From Sphingomonas lycopersici (GTDB lineage: Bacteria; Pseudomonadota; Alphaproteobacteria; Sphingomonadales; Sphingomonadaceae): 64,000 bases of DNA. The notes under the pieces were generated by a model. It worked only from the letters and a program-made list of their open reading frames with translations. It did not search any database and had not been told where the DNA came from. Both the position numbers and the translations under genes were made by a program. The DNA lies in assembly GCF_026130605.1 (NCBI RefSeq), contig NZ_JANFAU010000002.1, forward strand, positions 310,001 to 374,000, given 5' to 3'. Below, in pieces: positions 17,580 to 29,400 of this stretch. The number at the start of each line of letters is the position of its first letter. Position 1 is the stretch's first letter.

Positions 17580-17805
17580 GGCGGATCCGAACGATCCGGA
17601 AGATTTCGACGTATCCGAATCCGGCATCGAACAGGCACTTGTCGCCCGGCGCAAGCGCGTGGGGCGGCCTCGCGGATCGAACAAGGAGCCGGTGACGATC
17701 CGCCTGGATCGAGAGGTGCTTGAACGTTTCAAGGCCACCGGGCCAGGTTGGCAAGCTCGAATCAACGATGTGCTACGAAAGGCGAGCGCGCAGCTTTCCG
17801 GATGA
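17545..17805 (+). CDS. brnA: BrnA family antitoxin
   Basis: This 86-aa partner overlaps brnT. It begins with an acidic, probably flexible segment (EADPNDPEDFDVSES) that would bind the toxin and ends with a ribbon-helix-helix region: RPRGSNKEPVTIRLDREVLERFKATGPGWQARINDVLRKA (given here as the family core). The VTIRLD strand and GWQ.RIN motif are typical of BrnA. The start is ATG 17545 or the adjacent ATG 17548, after GGAGA. By family knowledge it neutralises BrnT and represses the operon, probably at the two TGTACGTACA palindromes upstream. Confidence 0.9.
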   Translation: MMAKNASTIALEADPNDPEDFDVSESGIEQALVARRKRVGRPRGSNKEPVTIRLDREVLERFKATGPGWQARINDVLRKASAQLSG

Positions 17806-17916
17806 TCGTTCGATTGCTGCACAACCCTTGCCACGTAACGTTGCCCTCGGCGGATTTGCCTTTTAGTCGGCAGCCAAACGCCGCTTCCGGCCGACTCGCA
17901 TATCGAGGAAACAAGC

Positions 17917-19230
17917 ATGATCCCGCGCTATTCCCGCCCGGAGATGACCGCCCTGTGGTCCGCCGAGACGCGCTACAGCATCTGGTTCGAGATCGAGGCG
18001 CATGCCACCGACGCGCTCGCCGAGCTGGGCGTGGTGCCCAAGGAAGCCGCCGCGGCGCTGTGGCGCTGGTGGGATACCAAGCCGGCGATCGACGTCGCCG
18101 CGATCGATGCGATCGAGGCGGTGACCAAGCACGACGTGATCGCCTTCCTCACCTGGGTGGCCGAGAATGTCGGCGACGAGGCGCGCTTCATGCACCAGGG
18201 CATGACCAGCTCGGACGTGCTCGACACCTGTCTCGCGGTGCAGCTGACCCGCGCCGCGGACCTGCTGCTCGCCGATATCGACGCGTTGCTCGCGGTGCTC
18301 AAGCGCCGCGCCTATGAGCATAAGCTGACCCCGACGATCGGGCGCAGCCACGGCATCCACGCCGAGCCGGTGACCTTCGGGCTCAAGCTCGCCGAGGCCT
18401 ATGCCGAGTTCAAGCGCAACCGCACGCGGCTCGCGCATGCCCGCGCCGATATCGCGACCTGCGCGATCTCGGGCGCAGTCGGCACCTTCGCCAATATCGA
18501 GCCGGCGGTGGAAGCGCATGTCGCGGCCAAGCTCGGGCTGACCGTCGAGCCGGTGTCGACCCAGGTGATCCCGCGCGATCGCCACGCGATGTTCTTCGCG
18601 ACGCTCGGCGTGATCGCCAGCTCGATCGAGCGGCTGGCGGTGGAAATCCGCCACCTCCAGCGCACCGAAGTGCTCGAGGCCGAGGAATATTTTTCGCCCG
18701 GGCAGAAAGGCTCGTCGGCGATGCCGCACAAGCGCAACCCGGTGCTGACCGAAAATCTCACCGGTCTCGCCCGCATGGTGCGCGGCTATGTCACCCCGGC
18801 GCTGGAAAATGTGGCGCTGTGGCATGAGCGCGACATCAGCCATTCCTCGGTCGAGCGCTATATCGGCCCCGATGCGACGATCACGCTCGATTTCGCGCTG
18901 GCGCGGCTGACCGGGGTGGTCGACAAATTGCTCGTCTACCCGGCGCGGATGCAGAAGAACCTCGATCGCATGGGCGGGTTGGTCCATTCGCAGCGCGTGC
19001 TGCTCGCGCTGACCCAGGCGGGGGTGAGCCGCGAGGATAGCTATCGCCTTGTGCAGCGCAACGCGATGAAGGTCTGGGAATCCGACGGGACGCTCTCGCT
19101 GGCCGAGTTGTTGAAGGCCGACAGCGAGGTCACGGCGGCGCTTTCGCCGCAGCAGATCGATGAAAAATTCGATTTGGATTATCATCTTAAGCATGTCGAC
19201 ACGATCTTCAACCGGGTCTTCGCCGACTGA
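17917..19230 (+). CDS. purB: adenylosuccinate lyase
   Basis: PurB cleaves SAICAR and adenylosuccinate to release fumarate in purine synthesis. The 437-aa protein shows the superfamily signature GSSAMPHKRNP, plus TSSDVLDTCLAVQL and TIGRSHGIHAEPVTFG, where the His residues act in catalysis. The ATG at 17917 follows a GAGGAAAC site. It is separated from brnA by 111 bp and has no purine-gene neighbours. The call is secure. Confidence 0.97.
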   Translation: MIPRYSRPEMTALWSAETRYSIWFEIEAHATDALAELGVVPKEAAAALWRWWDTKPAIDVAAIDAIEAVTKHDVIAFLTWVAENVGDEARFMHQGMTSSDVLDTCLAVQLTRAADLLLADIDALLAVLKRRAYEHKLTPTIGRSHGIHAEPVTFGLKLAEAYAEFKRNRTRLAHARADIATCAISGAVGTFANIEPAVEAHVAAKLGLTVEPVSTQVIPRDRHAMFFATLGVIASSIERLAVEIRHLQRTEVLEAEEYFSPGQKGSSAMPHKRNPVLTENLTGLARMVRGYVTPALENVALWHERDISHSSVERYIGPDATITLDFALARLTGVVDKLLVYPARMQKNLDRMGGLVHSQRVLLALTQAGVSREDSYRLVQRNAMKVWESDGTLSLAELLKADSEVTAALSPQQIDEKFDLDYHLKHVDTIFNRVFAD

Positions 19231-19332
19231 TTGCAAAAACCGCAATCGTGATTGCGCGCAACTATGTTGCAGCGCAGCATAACAATCGCCACATGCCGCC
19301 CCGCCGGACCTTCCCGGCGAGGAGATCACAAC

Positions 19333-19419
19333 ATGCGCATGTTCGAAGCCGCTGCCAGCCTTACGCTGGTACTCGCGGTCCAGGCGCTGGTGGTCGGCGT
19401 GGTTTCCACCGCGTTCTGA
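19333..19419 (+). CDS. 28-residue putative single-span membrane peptide
   Basis: An ATG at 19333 stands behind a near-ideal Shine-Dalgarno (GAGGAGAT at 19319-19326) and opens a 28-codon frame: MRMFEAAAS, then a hydrophobic stretch SLTLVLAVQALVVGVV, then STAF. This would span the membrane once. A 6-bp GC hairpin (19302-19319) lies directly before the ribosome-binding site, and a 9-bp terminator-like hairpin lies 11 bp after the stop, so the unit looks like a self-contained transcript. It is too short for domain evidence and I do not recognise it; expression is an inference. Confidence 0.5.
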   Translation: MRMFEAAASLTLVLAVQALVVGVVSTAF

Positions 19420-19430
19420 CACATCCGCCA

Positions 19431-19452
19431 CCGCCCCTTATCCAAGGGGCGG
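19431..19452 (+). terminator. terminator-like hairpin after the 28-codon ORF
   Basis: CCGCCCCTT, loop ATCC, AAGGGGCGG: a perfect 9-bp stem 11 bp downstream of the small ORF. There is no T-run after it. Confidence 0.6.
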
Positions 19453-19532
19453 ACTGGCGGGCGTGACGCTGCGTCACACGTGTGAACTTCGTGAACTTTG
19501 GGCCTTCGGGGCCTGCCCTAGATTCCCCGAGC

Positions 19533-19560
19533 CGTCATTCCCGCCTTCGCGGGAATGACG
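19533..19560. repeat. palindromic repeat (CATTCCCGC family)
   Basis: CGTCATTCCCGC, loop CTTC, GCGGGAATGACG: perfect 12-bp arms, the same arms as the element at 11538-11635. It sits just downstream of the vgr-related gene. Confidence 0.8.
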
Positions 19561-19574
19561 AAGGAAGCGGGGCG

Positions 19575-20036
19575 TCATCCTTCCGCGAACATCCCCAGCA
19601 ACGTCTCATAGCTGTCCAGCCCCGGCGCGCCCGGCACGCTGCGGCCCGCGCGCAGCAGAAAGGCGTGGCGGACAATCTCGGCCTGTTGCTCGATCCCGTA
19701 GCGTGCGAGCGGCCACCCCGGCACGAAGCTATAGTGATAACGGCAGAAGGGATGCCGCGCGAGCGGCAGGAAGATACCGCGCTGATGCTGCCAGACATGA
19801 CACATCTCGTGGATGAACAGCCCCTTCAGATCGAGCGACGCCTCGGCGAAATCGTCGCGATACGAGGGGCCGTGGGGGTGGAAATGGATCGTCCCGCGCG
19901 GCGCCATCACCACGTTGCGCGGCTGGAAGAATGCCCAACGGCGGCGCGCGATCCGCACCGCGTCATAGTCGATCGCCGAACCGAACATCGAGCGGGCGAG
20001 CGCCACCTCGCCCGGCGTCAGCCCGCGCGCGCTCAC
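19575..20036 (-). CDS. 'vgr-related' HEXXH metalloprotein
   Basis: This 153-aa protein is the type often labelled 'vgr related protein' in sphingomonads. It contains LTPGEVALARSMFGSAIDYDAVRI, MAPRGTIHFHPHG and a HEMCHVWQHQ motif that fits a HEXXH zinc-metallopeptidase site. The C-terminal half is aromatic and basic. No signal peptide is visible, so it is probably cytoplasmic. Its ATG overlaps the stop of the PCu(A)C gene (ATGA), coupling the two. Proteolytic activity is not shown, and the 'vgr' name is historical and does not imply type VI secretion. Confidence 0.78.
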   Translation of the reverse strand: MSARGLTPGEVALARSMFGSAIDYDAVRIARRRWAFFQPRNVVMAPRGTIHFHPHGPSYRDDFAEASLDLKGLFIHEMCHVWQHQRGIFLPLARHPFCRYHYSFVPGWPLARYGIEQQAEIVRHAFLLRAGRSVPGAPGLDSYETLLGMFAEG

Positions 20037-20482
20037 TCCTTGGGCGCAGGATCGCCCGCGGCGATCACGCTCGCCGGCTGCTGGATGCGCACGCCGTCGG
20101 CGAAGGTGAAGGTGAAGGTCAGCTTGCCGCCCGGCTTCACGCTGGGGTTGAGGTCGAACAGCATCAAATGCTTGCCCCCCGGGGCGAACCGCACCGTCTG
20201 CGTCGCGGGCACGCGCAATTGCTGCATCGCGTCCATCGTCATCGCGCCGCCCGCGCCGGCCTTCATCTCGTGCATCTCGGTGCGCACCGCGACATCGGTG
20301 GCGACGCTGATCAAGGTCGCGTCGGTCGGGCCGCCGTGGAGCGTGAAATAGCCCGCCGCCGGCCGCCCCGGCACCGCCGCGAGCCGCACCCAGGCGTCGC
20401 TCACCGACAGTTGCGGTGCCTGCGAACAGCCCGCCAGCGCCGCGATGCCAACGGTCAAAGCCACCACGCTGCGCACGACCAT
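20033..20482 (-). CDS. copper chaperone PCu(A)C family lipoprotein
   Basis: This 149-aa periplasmic protein has a signal peptide ending in a lipobox-like AALAGC. The mature cupredoxin-like domain starts with [22 protein letters not shown] and has the Cu(I) ligand pattern: MHEM, AMTMDAM, and [10 protein letters not shown], matching H/M-x-M...H-x-M. Such proteins deliver copper to the CuA site of cytochrome c oxidase. It is read divergently from dnaK and coupled to the vgr-related gene downstream. Confidence 0.88.
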   Translation of the reverse strand: MVVRSVVALTVGIAALAGCSQAPQLSVSDAWVRLAAVPGRPAAGYFTLHGGPTDATLISVATDVAVRTEMHEMKAGAGGAMTMDAMQQLRVPATQTVRFAPGGKHLMLFDLNPSVKPGGKLTFTFTFADGVRIQQPASVIAAGDPAPKE

Positions 20483-20528
20483 TTTCTCCCTTTACCGAAC
20501 AATGCGCGGAACCTAGCTGCGGCGCCTT

Positions 20529-20559
20529 CTTGCGGCAACACGCACGACACCTATATCCG
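20529..20559 (+). promoter_or_regulatory. RpoH (sigma-32) heat-shock promoter of dnaK
   Basis: CTTG at 20529-20532, a 17-bp spacer, then CCTATATCCG at 20550-20559 fit the alphaproteobacterial RpoH consensus CTTG-N17-CYTATNTNNG at every fixed position. Transcription would start near 20566, leaving a leader of about 70 nt before dnaK at 20635. Confidence 0.85.
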
Positions 20560-20634
20560 CCCGGTCAACATCGTTCCGTGTCGCCGCTTCACGGGGCACG
20601 GCGCAGTTTAAATGTAGGGGCTAGAAGAGCACTC

Positions 20635-22545
<1,911 letters not shown>

Positions 22546-22566
22546 GTGAAGTGATCCGCGATCGTC

Positions 22567-22586
22567 GCCCCGGCGCGTGCCGGGGG
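22567..22586 (+). terminator. GC-rich hairpin between dnaK and dnaJ
   Basis: GCCCCGGC and GCCGGGGGC flank a short loop (GCGT) about 20 bp after the dnaK stop. It could attenuate read-through and so lower dnaJ relative to dnaK; it lacks a T-run. Confidence 0.4.
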
Positions 22587-22666
22587 CTCAGGCACAATGA
22601 AGCGATGCTTGAGATGCCGGCCTCGGCCGGCACGGCGATCGCCGGACCACTCGGCGGGGGCCGGGA

Positions 22667-23782
22667 ATGACCGAAATCGATTATTACGAACTGCTTGAAG
22701 TCGACCGCGGCGCAGACGCGAGCACGATCAAATCGGCCTATCGCAAGCTCGCGATGAAATATCACCCGGACAAGAACGGCGGGTGCAAGGACAACGAAGC
22801 CAAGTTCAAGGCAGTCAACGAAGCCTATGACTGCCTGAAGGACCCGCAGAAACGCGCGGCCTATGATCGCTTCGGCCATGCCGCGTTCCAGAACGGCGGC
22901 GGCGGTGGCAGCGCGCACGACTTCGCGGGCTTCTCCGATATCTTCGAGAGCGTCTTCGGCGAATTCATGGGCGGCGGCCGCGGCGGCCGCGCCCAGCCGC
23001 GGCGCGGCGCCGATCTGCGCTACGATATGGAAATCACGCTCGAAGAGGCGTTCCACGGCAAATCCGCCGACATCACCATCGACGTGACCGCCTCGTGCGA
23101 CAGTTGCCACGGCACCGGGGCGCGGCCGGGTACGCACGCCCATACCTGCTCGACCTGCGCCGGCCACGGCAAGGTGCGCGCGCAGCAGGGCTTTTTCGTC
23201 GTCGAACGCGCCTGCCCGATGTGCAACGGCTCGGGCCAGGTGATCGAGGATCCGTGCCGCGACTGCCGCGGCGACGGGCGGGTCGAGCGCACCAAGACGC
23301 TCACCGTCAATATCCCCGCCGGGGTCGACGAGGGTACCCGCGTCCGCATGTCGGGCGAGGGCGAAGCCGGGCCGCGCGGCGCGCCGCCGGGCGATCTCTA
23401 CATCTTTCTCCATGTGAAGCGCCACGCGATCTTCGAGCGCGAGGGCACTACCTTGTTCGCGCGCGCGCCGATCAGCTTCACCACCGCGGCGCTCGGCGGC
23501 ACGCTCGCGATCCCCGGGCTCGACGGGCGGACGCACGAGCTGAAGATCCCGGCCGGTATCCAGTCCGGCAAACAATTGCGTCATCGCGGTGCGGGCATGC
23601 CGGTGCTGCAGGGGCGCGGACACGGCGATCTTGTGATACAAATCGACGTGGAAACCCCGACGCGGCTCTCGACGCGGCAGCGCGAGCTGCTCGAGATGTT
23701 CCGCGAGACCGAGACCGGCGACGAATGCCCCGAGGCGCAGGGTTTCTTCGCACGGCTCAGGAACGCGTTCGCAGGGGATTGA
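22667..23782 (+). CDS. dnaJ: chaperone DnaJ
   Basis: DnaJ delivers substrates to DnaK and stimulates its ATPase. The 371-aa protein has an N-terminal J domain with the HPD motif (KYHPDKNGG), a Gly/Phe-rich linker, and four zinc-binding repeats: [24 protein letters not shown] and CRDCRGDG. The C-terminal peptide-binding domain follows ([29 protein letters not shown]). It lies downstream of dnaK in the same direction, as expected for a heat-shock operon. Confidence 0.97.
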   Translation: MTEIDYYELLEVDRGADASTIKSAYRKLAMKYHPDKNGGCKDNEAKFKAVNEAYDCLKDPQKRAAYDRFGHAAFQNGGGGGSAHDFAGFSDIFESVFGEFMGGGRGGRAQPRRGADLRYDMEITLEEAFHGKSADITIDVTASCDSCHGTGARPGTHAHTCSTCAGHGKVRAQQGFFVVERACPMCNGSGQVIEDPCRDCRGDGRVERTKTLTVNIPAGVDEGTRVRMSGEGEAGPRGAPPGDLYIFLHVKRHAIFEREGTTLFARAPISFTTAALGGTLAIPGLDGRTHELKIPAGIQSGKQLRHRGAGMPVLQGRGHGDLVIQIDVETPTRLSTRQRELLEMFRETETGDECPEAQGFFARLRNAFAGD

Positions 23783-23809
23783 GGTCACGCGCCAAACCGG
23801 AGGTGCATC

Positions 23810-24187
23810 ATGCGAATCCTGTTGCCAGCCGCCATCGCCATTGCTGCCGTCGCCGCCCCCGGCGCGGCGCGGGACCGCAACGAGGTCCCCGCCGCGACGC
23901 CGGACGGCAAGCCGCAAAGCTGCGTGCCGATCACCTCGCTGCGCGAAAGCCAGGTGCGGAACGATCGCGTGATCGACTTCCGCATCTCGGGCGACCGCTA
24001 TTATCGCGTGACCTTGCCGCAAAGCTGCCCCGGGCTCGGCGCCGAGCGGCGCTTCGCTTATTCGACCTCGCTGAGCCAATTGTGCTCGACCGACATCATC
24101 ACGGTGCTCTACCAAAGCCCGCCGATGCGCGGCGCGAGTTGCGGGCTTGCCGAGTTCCAGCCGGTGAAGATCGCAAAAACCAAGTAA
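23810..24187 (+). CDS. small secreted protein of unknown function
   Basis: This 125-aa protein has a Sec signal peptide (MRILLPAAIAIAAVAAPGAA). The mature region carries SCVPITSLRESQVRNDRVIDFRI as its first block, then YYRVTLPQSCPGLG, RRFAYSTS and LCSTDIITVLYQ, with four cysteines that could form two disulfides. The pattern is like small conserved sphingomonad exported proteins, possibly related to DUF6491, but I do not assign a function. It follows dnaJ by 27 bp with a good GGAGG site and may be co-transcribed. Confidence 0.75.
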   Translation: MRILLPAAIAIAAVAAPGAARDRNEVPAATPDGKPQSCVPITSLRESQVRNDRVIDFRISGDRYYRVTLPQSCPGLGAERRFAYSTSLSQLCSTDIITVLYQSPPMRGASCGLAEFQPVKIAKTK

Positions 24188-24245
24188 TCAGGTCGACGAA
24201 CCCTCTGGTCTTCGCGCTTCGCGGCTGCTAGGCGCGCCTGACAAC

Positions 24246-24322
<77 letters not shown>

Positions 24323-24559
24323 TTTAATTCGCGCCAAGCGAATAATTTTTCCGCATAATACCGGAACGCCATCGCTGACGTTCCCAGATTCGTCCCCTCT
24401 CCGCAATTTCGAGGCGTGGTGGATGGCTGATGCGAAGATGCTCTTCGGTCGCCCTATATCGGTCTTGTCCGTCACAATATTCGTCGTGGAAGGGAACCAC
24501 GGCGGCCGGCGCTTCGCCACGATGCGCTTGAGCGGATCAAGACCTGGAGCCACATCTAC

Positions 24560-25060
24560 TCACTTGAGCATAACGGGCCGTCCGGCGGAGACTGACGCCC
24601 GAAATCGAGAGGTCGCTCTCCACCCCACGATGAGGAAGAATATCAGCACACCGATCTGCGCGATCGCAAAGGGCGGCTCGCTTTGCGTCGGTGCGAGTCC
24701 GTGGAGCGCGGGGATCTTCTGAAAGGCCTGGGCGACGGTGACGAAGGCGAGAAGATAGAGGCTCGCGACGAGCGCTGAAGCATATACCCGCGCCCAGACG
24801 CCCTCGAGGTGGAAGTGACGGTACGCCGCGAGCGCCACGACGATCACGCCCAATGCGATCGCGCCGACGATCATCGCGGGCGTCACGCCGTGGAACGGGA
24901 AGAAATAGCCTGTGACGCTCACCGCGGTTGCCAGTGCGAGAAAGCGCCCTGTCCAGATGCGCCGTCCCTGACATAGTCCGGCGACGGCGACCGCTCCCGC
25001 GCCGATTGCGATGAAGCAGAGCGCGGTGTGGAACAAGGTGATGGCGACGAGATAGCTCAT
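24560..25060 (-). CDS. four- to five-span membrane protein of unknown function
   Basis: This 166-aa protein has about five hydrophobic segments, with YLVAITLFHTALCFIAIGAGAV first and IAQIGVLIFFLIVGW last, and a loop rich in aromatic residues (RHFHLEGVWARVY). I do not recognise a named family; the pattern is reminiscent of small DUF-type membrane proteins found near hydrolases. It lies 15 bp after the alpha/beta hydrolase on the same strand and is probably co-transcribed. It is the first gene inside the island from the tRNA side. Confidence 0.7.
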   Translation of the reverse strand: MSYLVAITLFHTALCFIAIGAGAVAVAGLCQGRRIWTGRFLALATAVSVTGYFFPFHGVTPAMIVGAIALGVIVVALAAYRHFHLEGVWARVYASALVASLYLLAFVTVAQAFQKIPALHGLAPTQSEPPFAIAQIGVLIFFLIVGWRATSRFRASVSAGRPVMLK

Positions 25061-25075
25061 GCGCGGGCTCCCCGG

Positions 25076-25912
25076 TCAGGACCTGATGAACGCCAGAAGG
25101 TCCGGGTTGATGATGTCGGGATGGGTCGTGCACATGCCGTGCGGAAGCCCCTCGTAGGTCTTGAGCGTGCCCTGCTTGAGCAGCTTGGCCGAGAGTGGCG
25201 CGGCGTTGGCATAAGGCACGATCTGATCGTCGTCGCCGTGCATCACGAGCGTCGGTACGCCGATCGCTTTCAGATCCTCGGTGAAGTCGGTCTCCGAGAA
25301 CGCCTTGATGCAATCATAATGCGCCTTGGCACCGCCCATCATGCCCTGGCGCCACCAATTCTCAATCACGCCCTGGCTCACCTTGGCGTCCTTCCGGTTG
25401 AAACCATAAAATGGCCCCGACGGCACGTCGAGAAAGAATTGCGCGCGATTGGCGACGAGCGCGGCGCGGAAGCCGTCGAACACCTCGATCGGCAGGCCGC
25501 CGGGGTTCTTGTCGCTCTTGACCATGATCGGCGGCACCGCGCCGATCAGCACCGCCTTGCCGACACGCCCCGGCTTCGCGCGCGCGACATAACGGGCGAC
25601 CTCTCCACCCCCGGTGGAATGGCCGACATGAACCGCGTCCTTGAGATCGAGATGATCGGTAAGCGCCGCGACGTCGGCGGCATAAGTATCCATCTCGTTG
25701 CCCGCACAGGTCTGGGTCGAGCGACCGTGGCCGCGCCGGTCGTGCGCGATGACGCGATAGCCGTGCAGCAGGAAGAACATCATCTGATTGTCCCAATCGT
25801 CTGCCGACAGCGGCCAGCCATGATGAAAGACGATCGGCTGGGCATCCTTCGGGCCCCAATCCTTGTAGAAGATCGAGACGCCATCCTTGGTGGTCACGAA
25901 ATCCTGGCTCAT
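25076..25912 (-). CDS. alpha/beta hydrolase (non-haem chloroperoxidase/arylesterase-like)
   Basis: This 278-aa alpha/beta-hydrolase has the nucleophile elbow GHSTGGGE, the oxyanion region [20 protein letters not shown], an acid in [12 protein letters not shown], and the catalytic His in [11 protein letters not shown]. The pattern ([24 protein letters not shown]) is typical of the cofactor-free chloroperoxidase/esterase group. I start at ATG 25912 ([11 protein letters not shown]), preceded by AGGAGA. No signal peptide is present, so it is cytoplasmic. Enzymes of this group hydrolyse esters or lactones; the physiological substrate is not evident. Confidence 0.87.
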   Translation of the reverse strand: MSQDFVTTKDGVSIFYKDWGPKDAQPIVFHHGWPLSADDWDNQMMFFLLHGYRVIAHDRRGHGRSTQTCAGNEMDTYAADVAALTDHLDLKDAVHVGHSTGGGEVARYVARAKPGRVGKAVLIGAVPPIMVKSDKNPGGLPIEVFDGFRAALVANRAQFFLDVPSGPFYGFNRKDAKVSQGVIENWWRQGMMGGAKAHYDCIKAFSETDFTEDLKAIGVPTLVMHGDDDQIVPYANAAPLSAKLLKQGTLKTYEGLPHGMCTTHPDIINPDLLAFIRS

Positions 25913-25995
25913 CGAAATATCTCCTGTGCGTTTGGCGGCTTGATGAGGCATGGCGAACCCGGCGACGTTAGGCACGGGTCCGCCCCGTTATCTGT

Positions 25996-26346
25996 CTATT
26001 CCAGTGTCAGGACGGTGCGGCCGAAGAGCCGCGCGTCGATCGAATAACCGCCGGCGCCCGTCATCGAGAGCGCGAGCGAAGCCAATCCATGCAACCAGGC
26101 GGACACGCCGAGCGCGCCGCCGACCTCCGCACCGATCAGCATCGCCACGATCACGCCGCACACGGCGCCGGCACGGGTCAGGATGCCCAATATCACCGCC
26201 ACGGCGATCAAAAGGATCGGCGGCACAGCCCAGGGCATCGCGACCAACGTCGTCGCTGCGACCAGCGCGCCAGCCACCGAAAGGCGGAGCAGCAACAACG
26301 CCACCCCCACCATGCCGGTCGGATACTGGAACAGGCTCCGGGTCAC
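25996..26346 (-). CDS. DoxX-like membrane protein
   Basis: This 116-aa protein has four membrane segments and the DoxX-like layout: GMVGVALLLLRLSVAGALV, then PPILLIAVAVILGILTRAG, and near the end SLALSMTGAGGYSIDARLFGR. The GxYSIDARLFGR ending is frequent in DoxX-type proteins. It is divergent from the sensor kinase gene across 141 bp, which probably holds both promoters. DoxX-like proteins are linked to quinone or redox processes in the membrane, without a settled role. Confidence 0.75.
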   Translation of the reverse strand: MTRSLFQYPTGMVGVALLLLRLSVAGALVAATTLVAMPWAVPPILLIAVAVILGILTRAGAVCGVIVAMLIGAEVGGALGVSAWLHGLASLALSMTGAGGYSIDARLFGRTVLTLE

Positions 26347-26487
26347 TGGCGAAAACTATGGAAAGCGCGCACATCGCGCCACGCCGAATGGGGTAGCGCA
26401 ACCATCACCCTTTCGGGTTTGCGGCCGATCGGCGGCGCAGGCATGGCCGTGATCGACAGGTTGGACATCGAGCGATAGGACGGCTGG

Positions 26488-29400
26488 ATGGGGGTTGGCC
26501 TGCGCAAATCGAGATGGGCCATCGGCGCGCTGATGCTGCTTGCCCATATGCCGCTCGGCGCGCTCGACTCACAGCGCCGCCTCGACCAGCTTTTTCATAG
26601 CGCCTGGACGATCAAGGACGGCGCGCCGCCCGACATCTGGGCGCTTGCCCAGTCGCACGACGGTTACCTCTGGCTCGGCACCGGGGCGGGCCTTTATCGG
26701 TTCGATGGCGTCCGTTTCGAAAAGGTCAGGCTCGCGCCGGGCAACCGCATGCCGTCGGCCAATATCAATGCGTTATATGTCGACCCCGCCGGCGATCTGT
26801 GGATCGGGTTCGAGGCAGGCCAGATCGCGCGGCTTCGCAACGGCGGGCTCACGACCTTTTCGTTCGGCGCCCGCAGCGCAGCGGTGCTCCAGATCGCAGG
26901 CGGCCGAAACAACGGTATCTGGGCCGCGCTCAAGAACCGCGATCGGGGCGGGCTCGCGCGCTTCCTGGCGGGCCGGTGGAGCTTCATCGGCGACGAAGCC
27001 GGCCTTCCCGCCGGCGCCGTTTCGAGCGTCGTGGTCGCGCGCGATGGATCGGTCTGGACCACGACCGCAGGATGGCTGTGGGTATTACGCCCCGAGGCAC
27101 AAAGGTTCGAGCGGACCGTCGAACCGGCCGCTGCGCGCGCGCGTATCTTCGAGGCGCGCGACGGCCGTATCTGGCTCTCGCCGGGTGGCTCGCGGCCGAT
27201 CCACGCGATCGCCGGCTCGCTGCAGCCCGCTGGGCTGAAAAGCGCGCCGCCCTCGGGCGTTCCGTCCAGTGTCGAGCCGAGTGGCGAGCCGATGCTGATC
27301 GATCGCGACGGTGTGTTGTGGGCCGCGCGCGCGGCCGGCGGGATCTTCCGCGTCATCGGCAACGATCGGCCGCCGGCTTCGCGGTCGCTCGAGCGCTTCA
27401 CGCTGAAGAACGGGCTGAGTTCGGACATTGCCAGCCCGCTGCTCGAAGATCGCGAGGGAAATATCTGGGTCGGGACTAATCTCGGTCTCGATCGCTTCCG
27501 GGAAGCCAATGCAGTCGCCGCGCCGGGTCTCCCGCCGACATCGCGCAAGGGTTTTCAGATTGCGGCCGGCAAGGACGGCGCCGTCTATGTCCTCACCGGC
27601 GAGACCTTGTTCGAGGCGCACGCCAATCGCGCCGCGCAACCGATCGCGCATTACCGCGGTTGGCCGCGGTCGCTCCATGTCGACCGGTCGAACGCTCTGT
27701 GGGCGGGGTTTGATGACGGCATCGCGCGCCTCGCAGGCTCGCATTTTCGCTTCGCGGCGCTGCCCCGCGACGCGCAAGGCACGGTGACCGGCTGGCTGGA
27801 AAGCGCCGATTTGCTCTGCGCGGCGGTGTTGGAGCACGGCATCTTCTGCCGTTATCCGAGCGGATGGAGGCGAGCGCCGCCGCCGCTCGGCGCCCAGCGC
27901 CGCGCGCCGGTCCAGATGCTGTCGGATGCGCGCGGCCGGGTCTGGCTCAACTATGTCGACCACCTCGTCACGCTCGACGGGAATCGGCAGATCGCGGCTT
28001 CGGAGAAGAACGGGCTCGCGGCCGGCAGGATCGAGCTCGTCACGTCAATCGGCGAGCAGATCTACATATTGGGCGACTTCGGGCTCGCGCGCTTCGACGG
28101 ACGGCGTTTCCAGACGCTCCGTGCGGAAAGACATCCGCGGCTCAGCCGACTGTCCGGCATGGTGCTGGGAAGCGACGGCGCCGTCTGGCTGAACGGCATT
28201 TCCGGGGTGACGAGGGTTGCGGTCGCGGATCTCGCCGCCGCCTTCGTCCATCCCGAGCGCGAGCTACGCTCCACCCTCTTCGACCTCGACGATGGCCTAC
28301 CCGGGGTGGCGCAGCAGGATTCGAACACGCCGACCGCGATCGAGGCACAAGATCACCGCCTGTGGTTCGTCACCAGCCACGGCATCGCGTGGATCGATCC
28401 GCAGCATCTGTCGAAGAACGCGCTGGTTCCGCCGGTGTCGATCAATCGGCTCGTTGCCGGCGGCCGATCCTTCGCGACCGGCGCACCGATCCACCTTCCG
28501 GCCGGCACGACCGGCGTCCAGATCGATTATGCCGCGCTCAGCCTTTCGATCCCCGAGCGCGTGCGTTTCCGTTACCGGCTCGAAGGGGTCGACGCCGCGT
28601 GGGTCGATCCGGGGCACCGGCGACAGGCTTTCTATACCGGGCTCGGCCCGGGTCATTATCGCTTCCAGGTCATCGCGGCCAACAATGACGGCGTCTGGAA
28701 CCGGTCAGGCGCGACGGTGAGCTTCGACATCCTGCCGACACTCTGGCAGAGCGTCTGGTTCAAGGTCCTCATCGCGATCGCGTTCATCGCCGGCGGCTGG
28801 CTGCTCTATTCGCTGCGCATGCGGCAGGTGGCGTCCACGATCCGCCAGCAGGTCGAAGGCCGGTTGCGCGAGCGCGAGCGGATCGCGCGCGAGCTTCACG
28901 ATACCTTGCTGCAAGGCTTTCAAGGGCTGATCTATCGCTTCCAATCGGCGATCGACACATTGCCGCCTTCGCACGGCGCACGCGCGAACCTGGAGGAGGC
29001 GCTCGACCGGGCTGACGCGGCGCTTGCGGAGGGACGCGACAGCGTCCGCAACCTGCGCACCACATCGACCAGCGACAATATCGCCCAGCATTTCGCGGAT
29101 ACCGCCGCGCAAGCCGGCACCACATCCTCGGCGACCTTCCACGTCGTCACCGAAGGGCCGCCGCGCCGGCTATGTCCGCCTGTTCACGCCGAGATATTGC
29201 GCATCGGGGACGAGGCGATCCTCAATGCCCTGCGTCATTCGAAAGCCCAGAAGATCATTGTGAACATCATCTATCATAAGCGCGAATTCCTGTTGCAAAT
29301 TGCCGATAACGGGATTGGAATCGCGCCGGAGGTGGCCGCGGGCGGCGGGCGGCCCGACCATTTCGGGATGACGGGGATGCGCGAGCGAGCCGAAGTTGTC

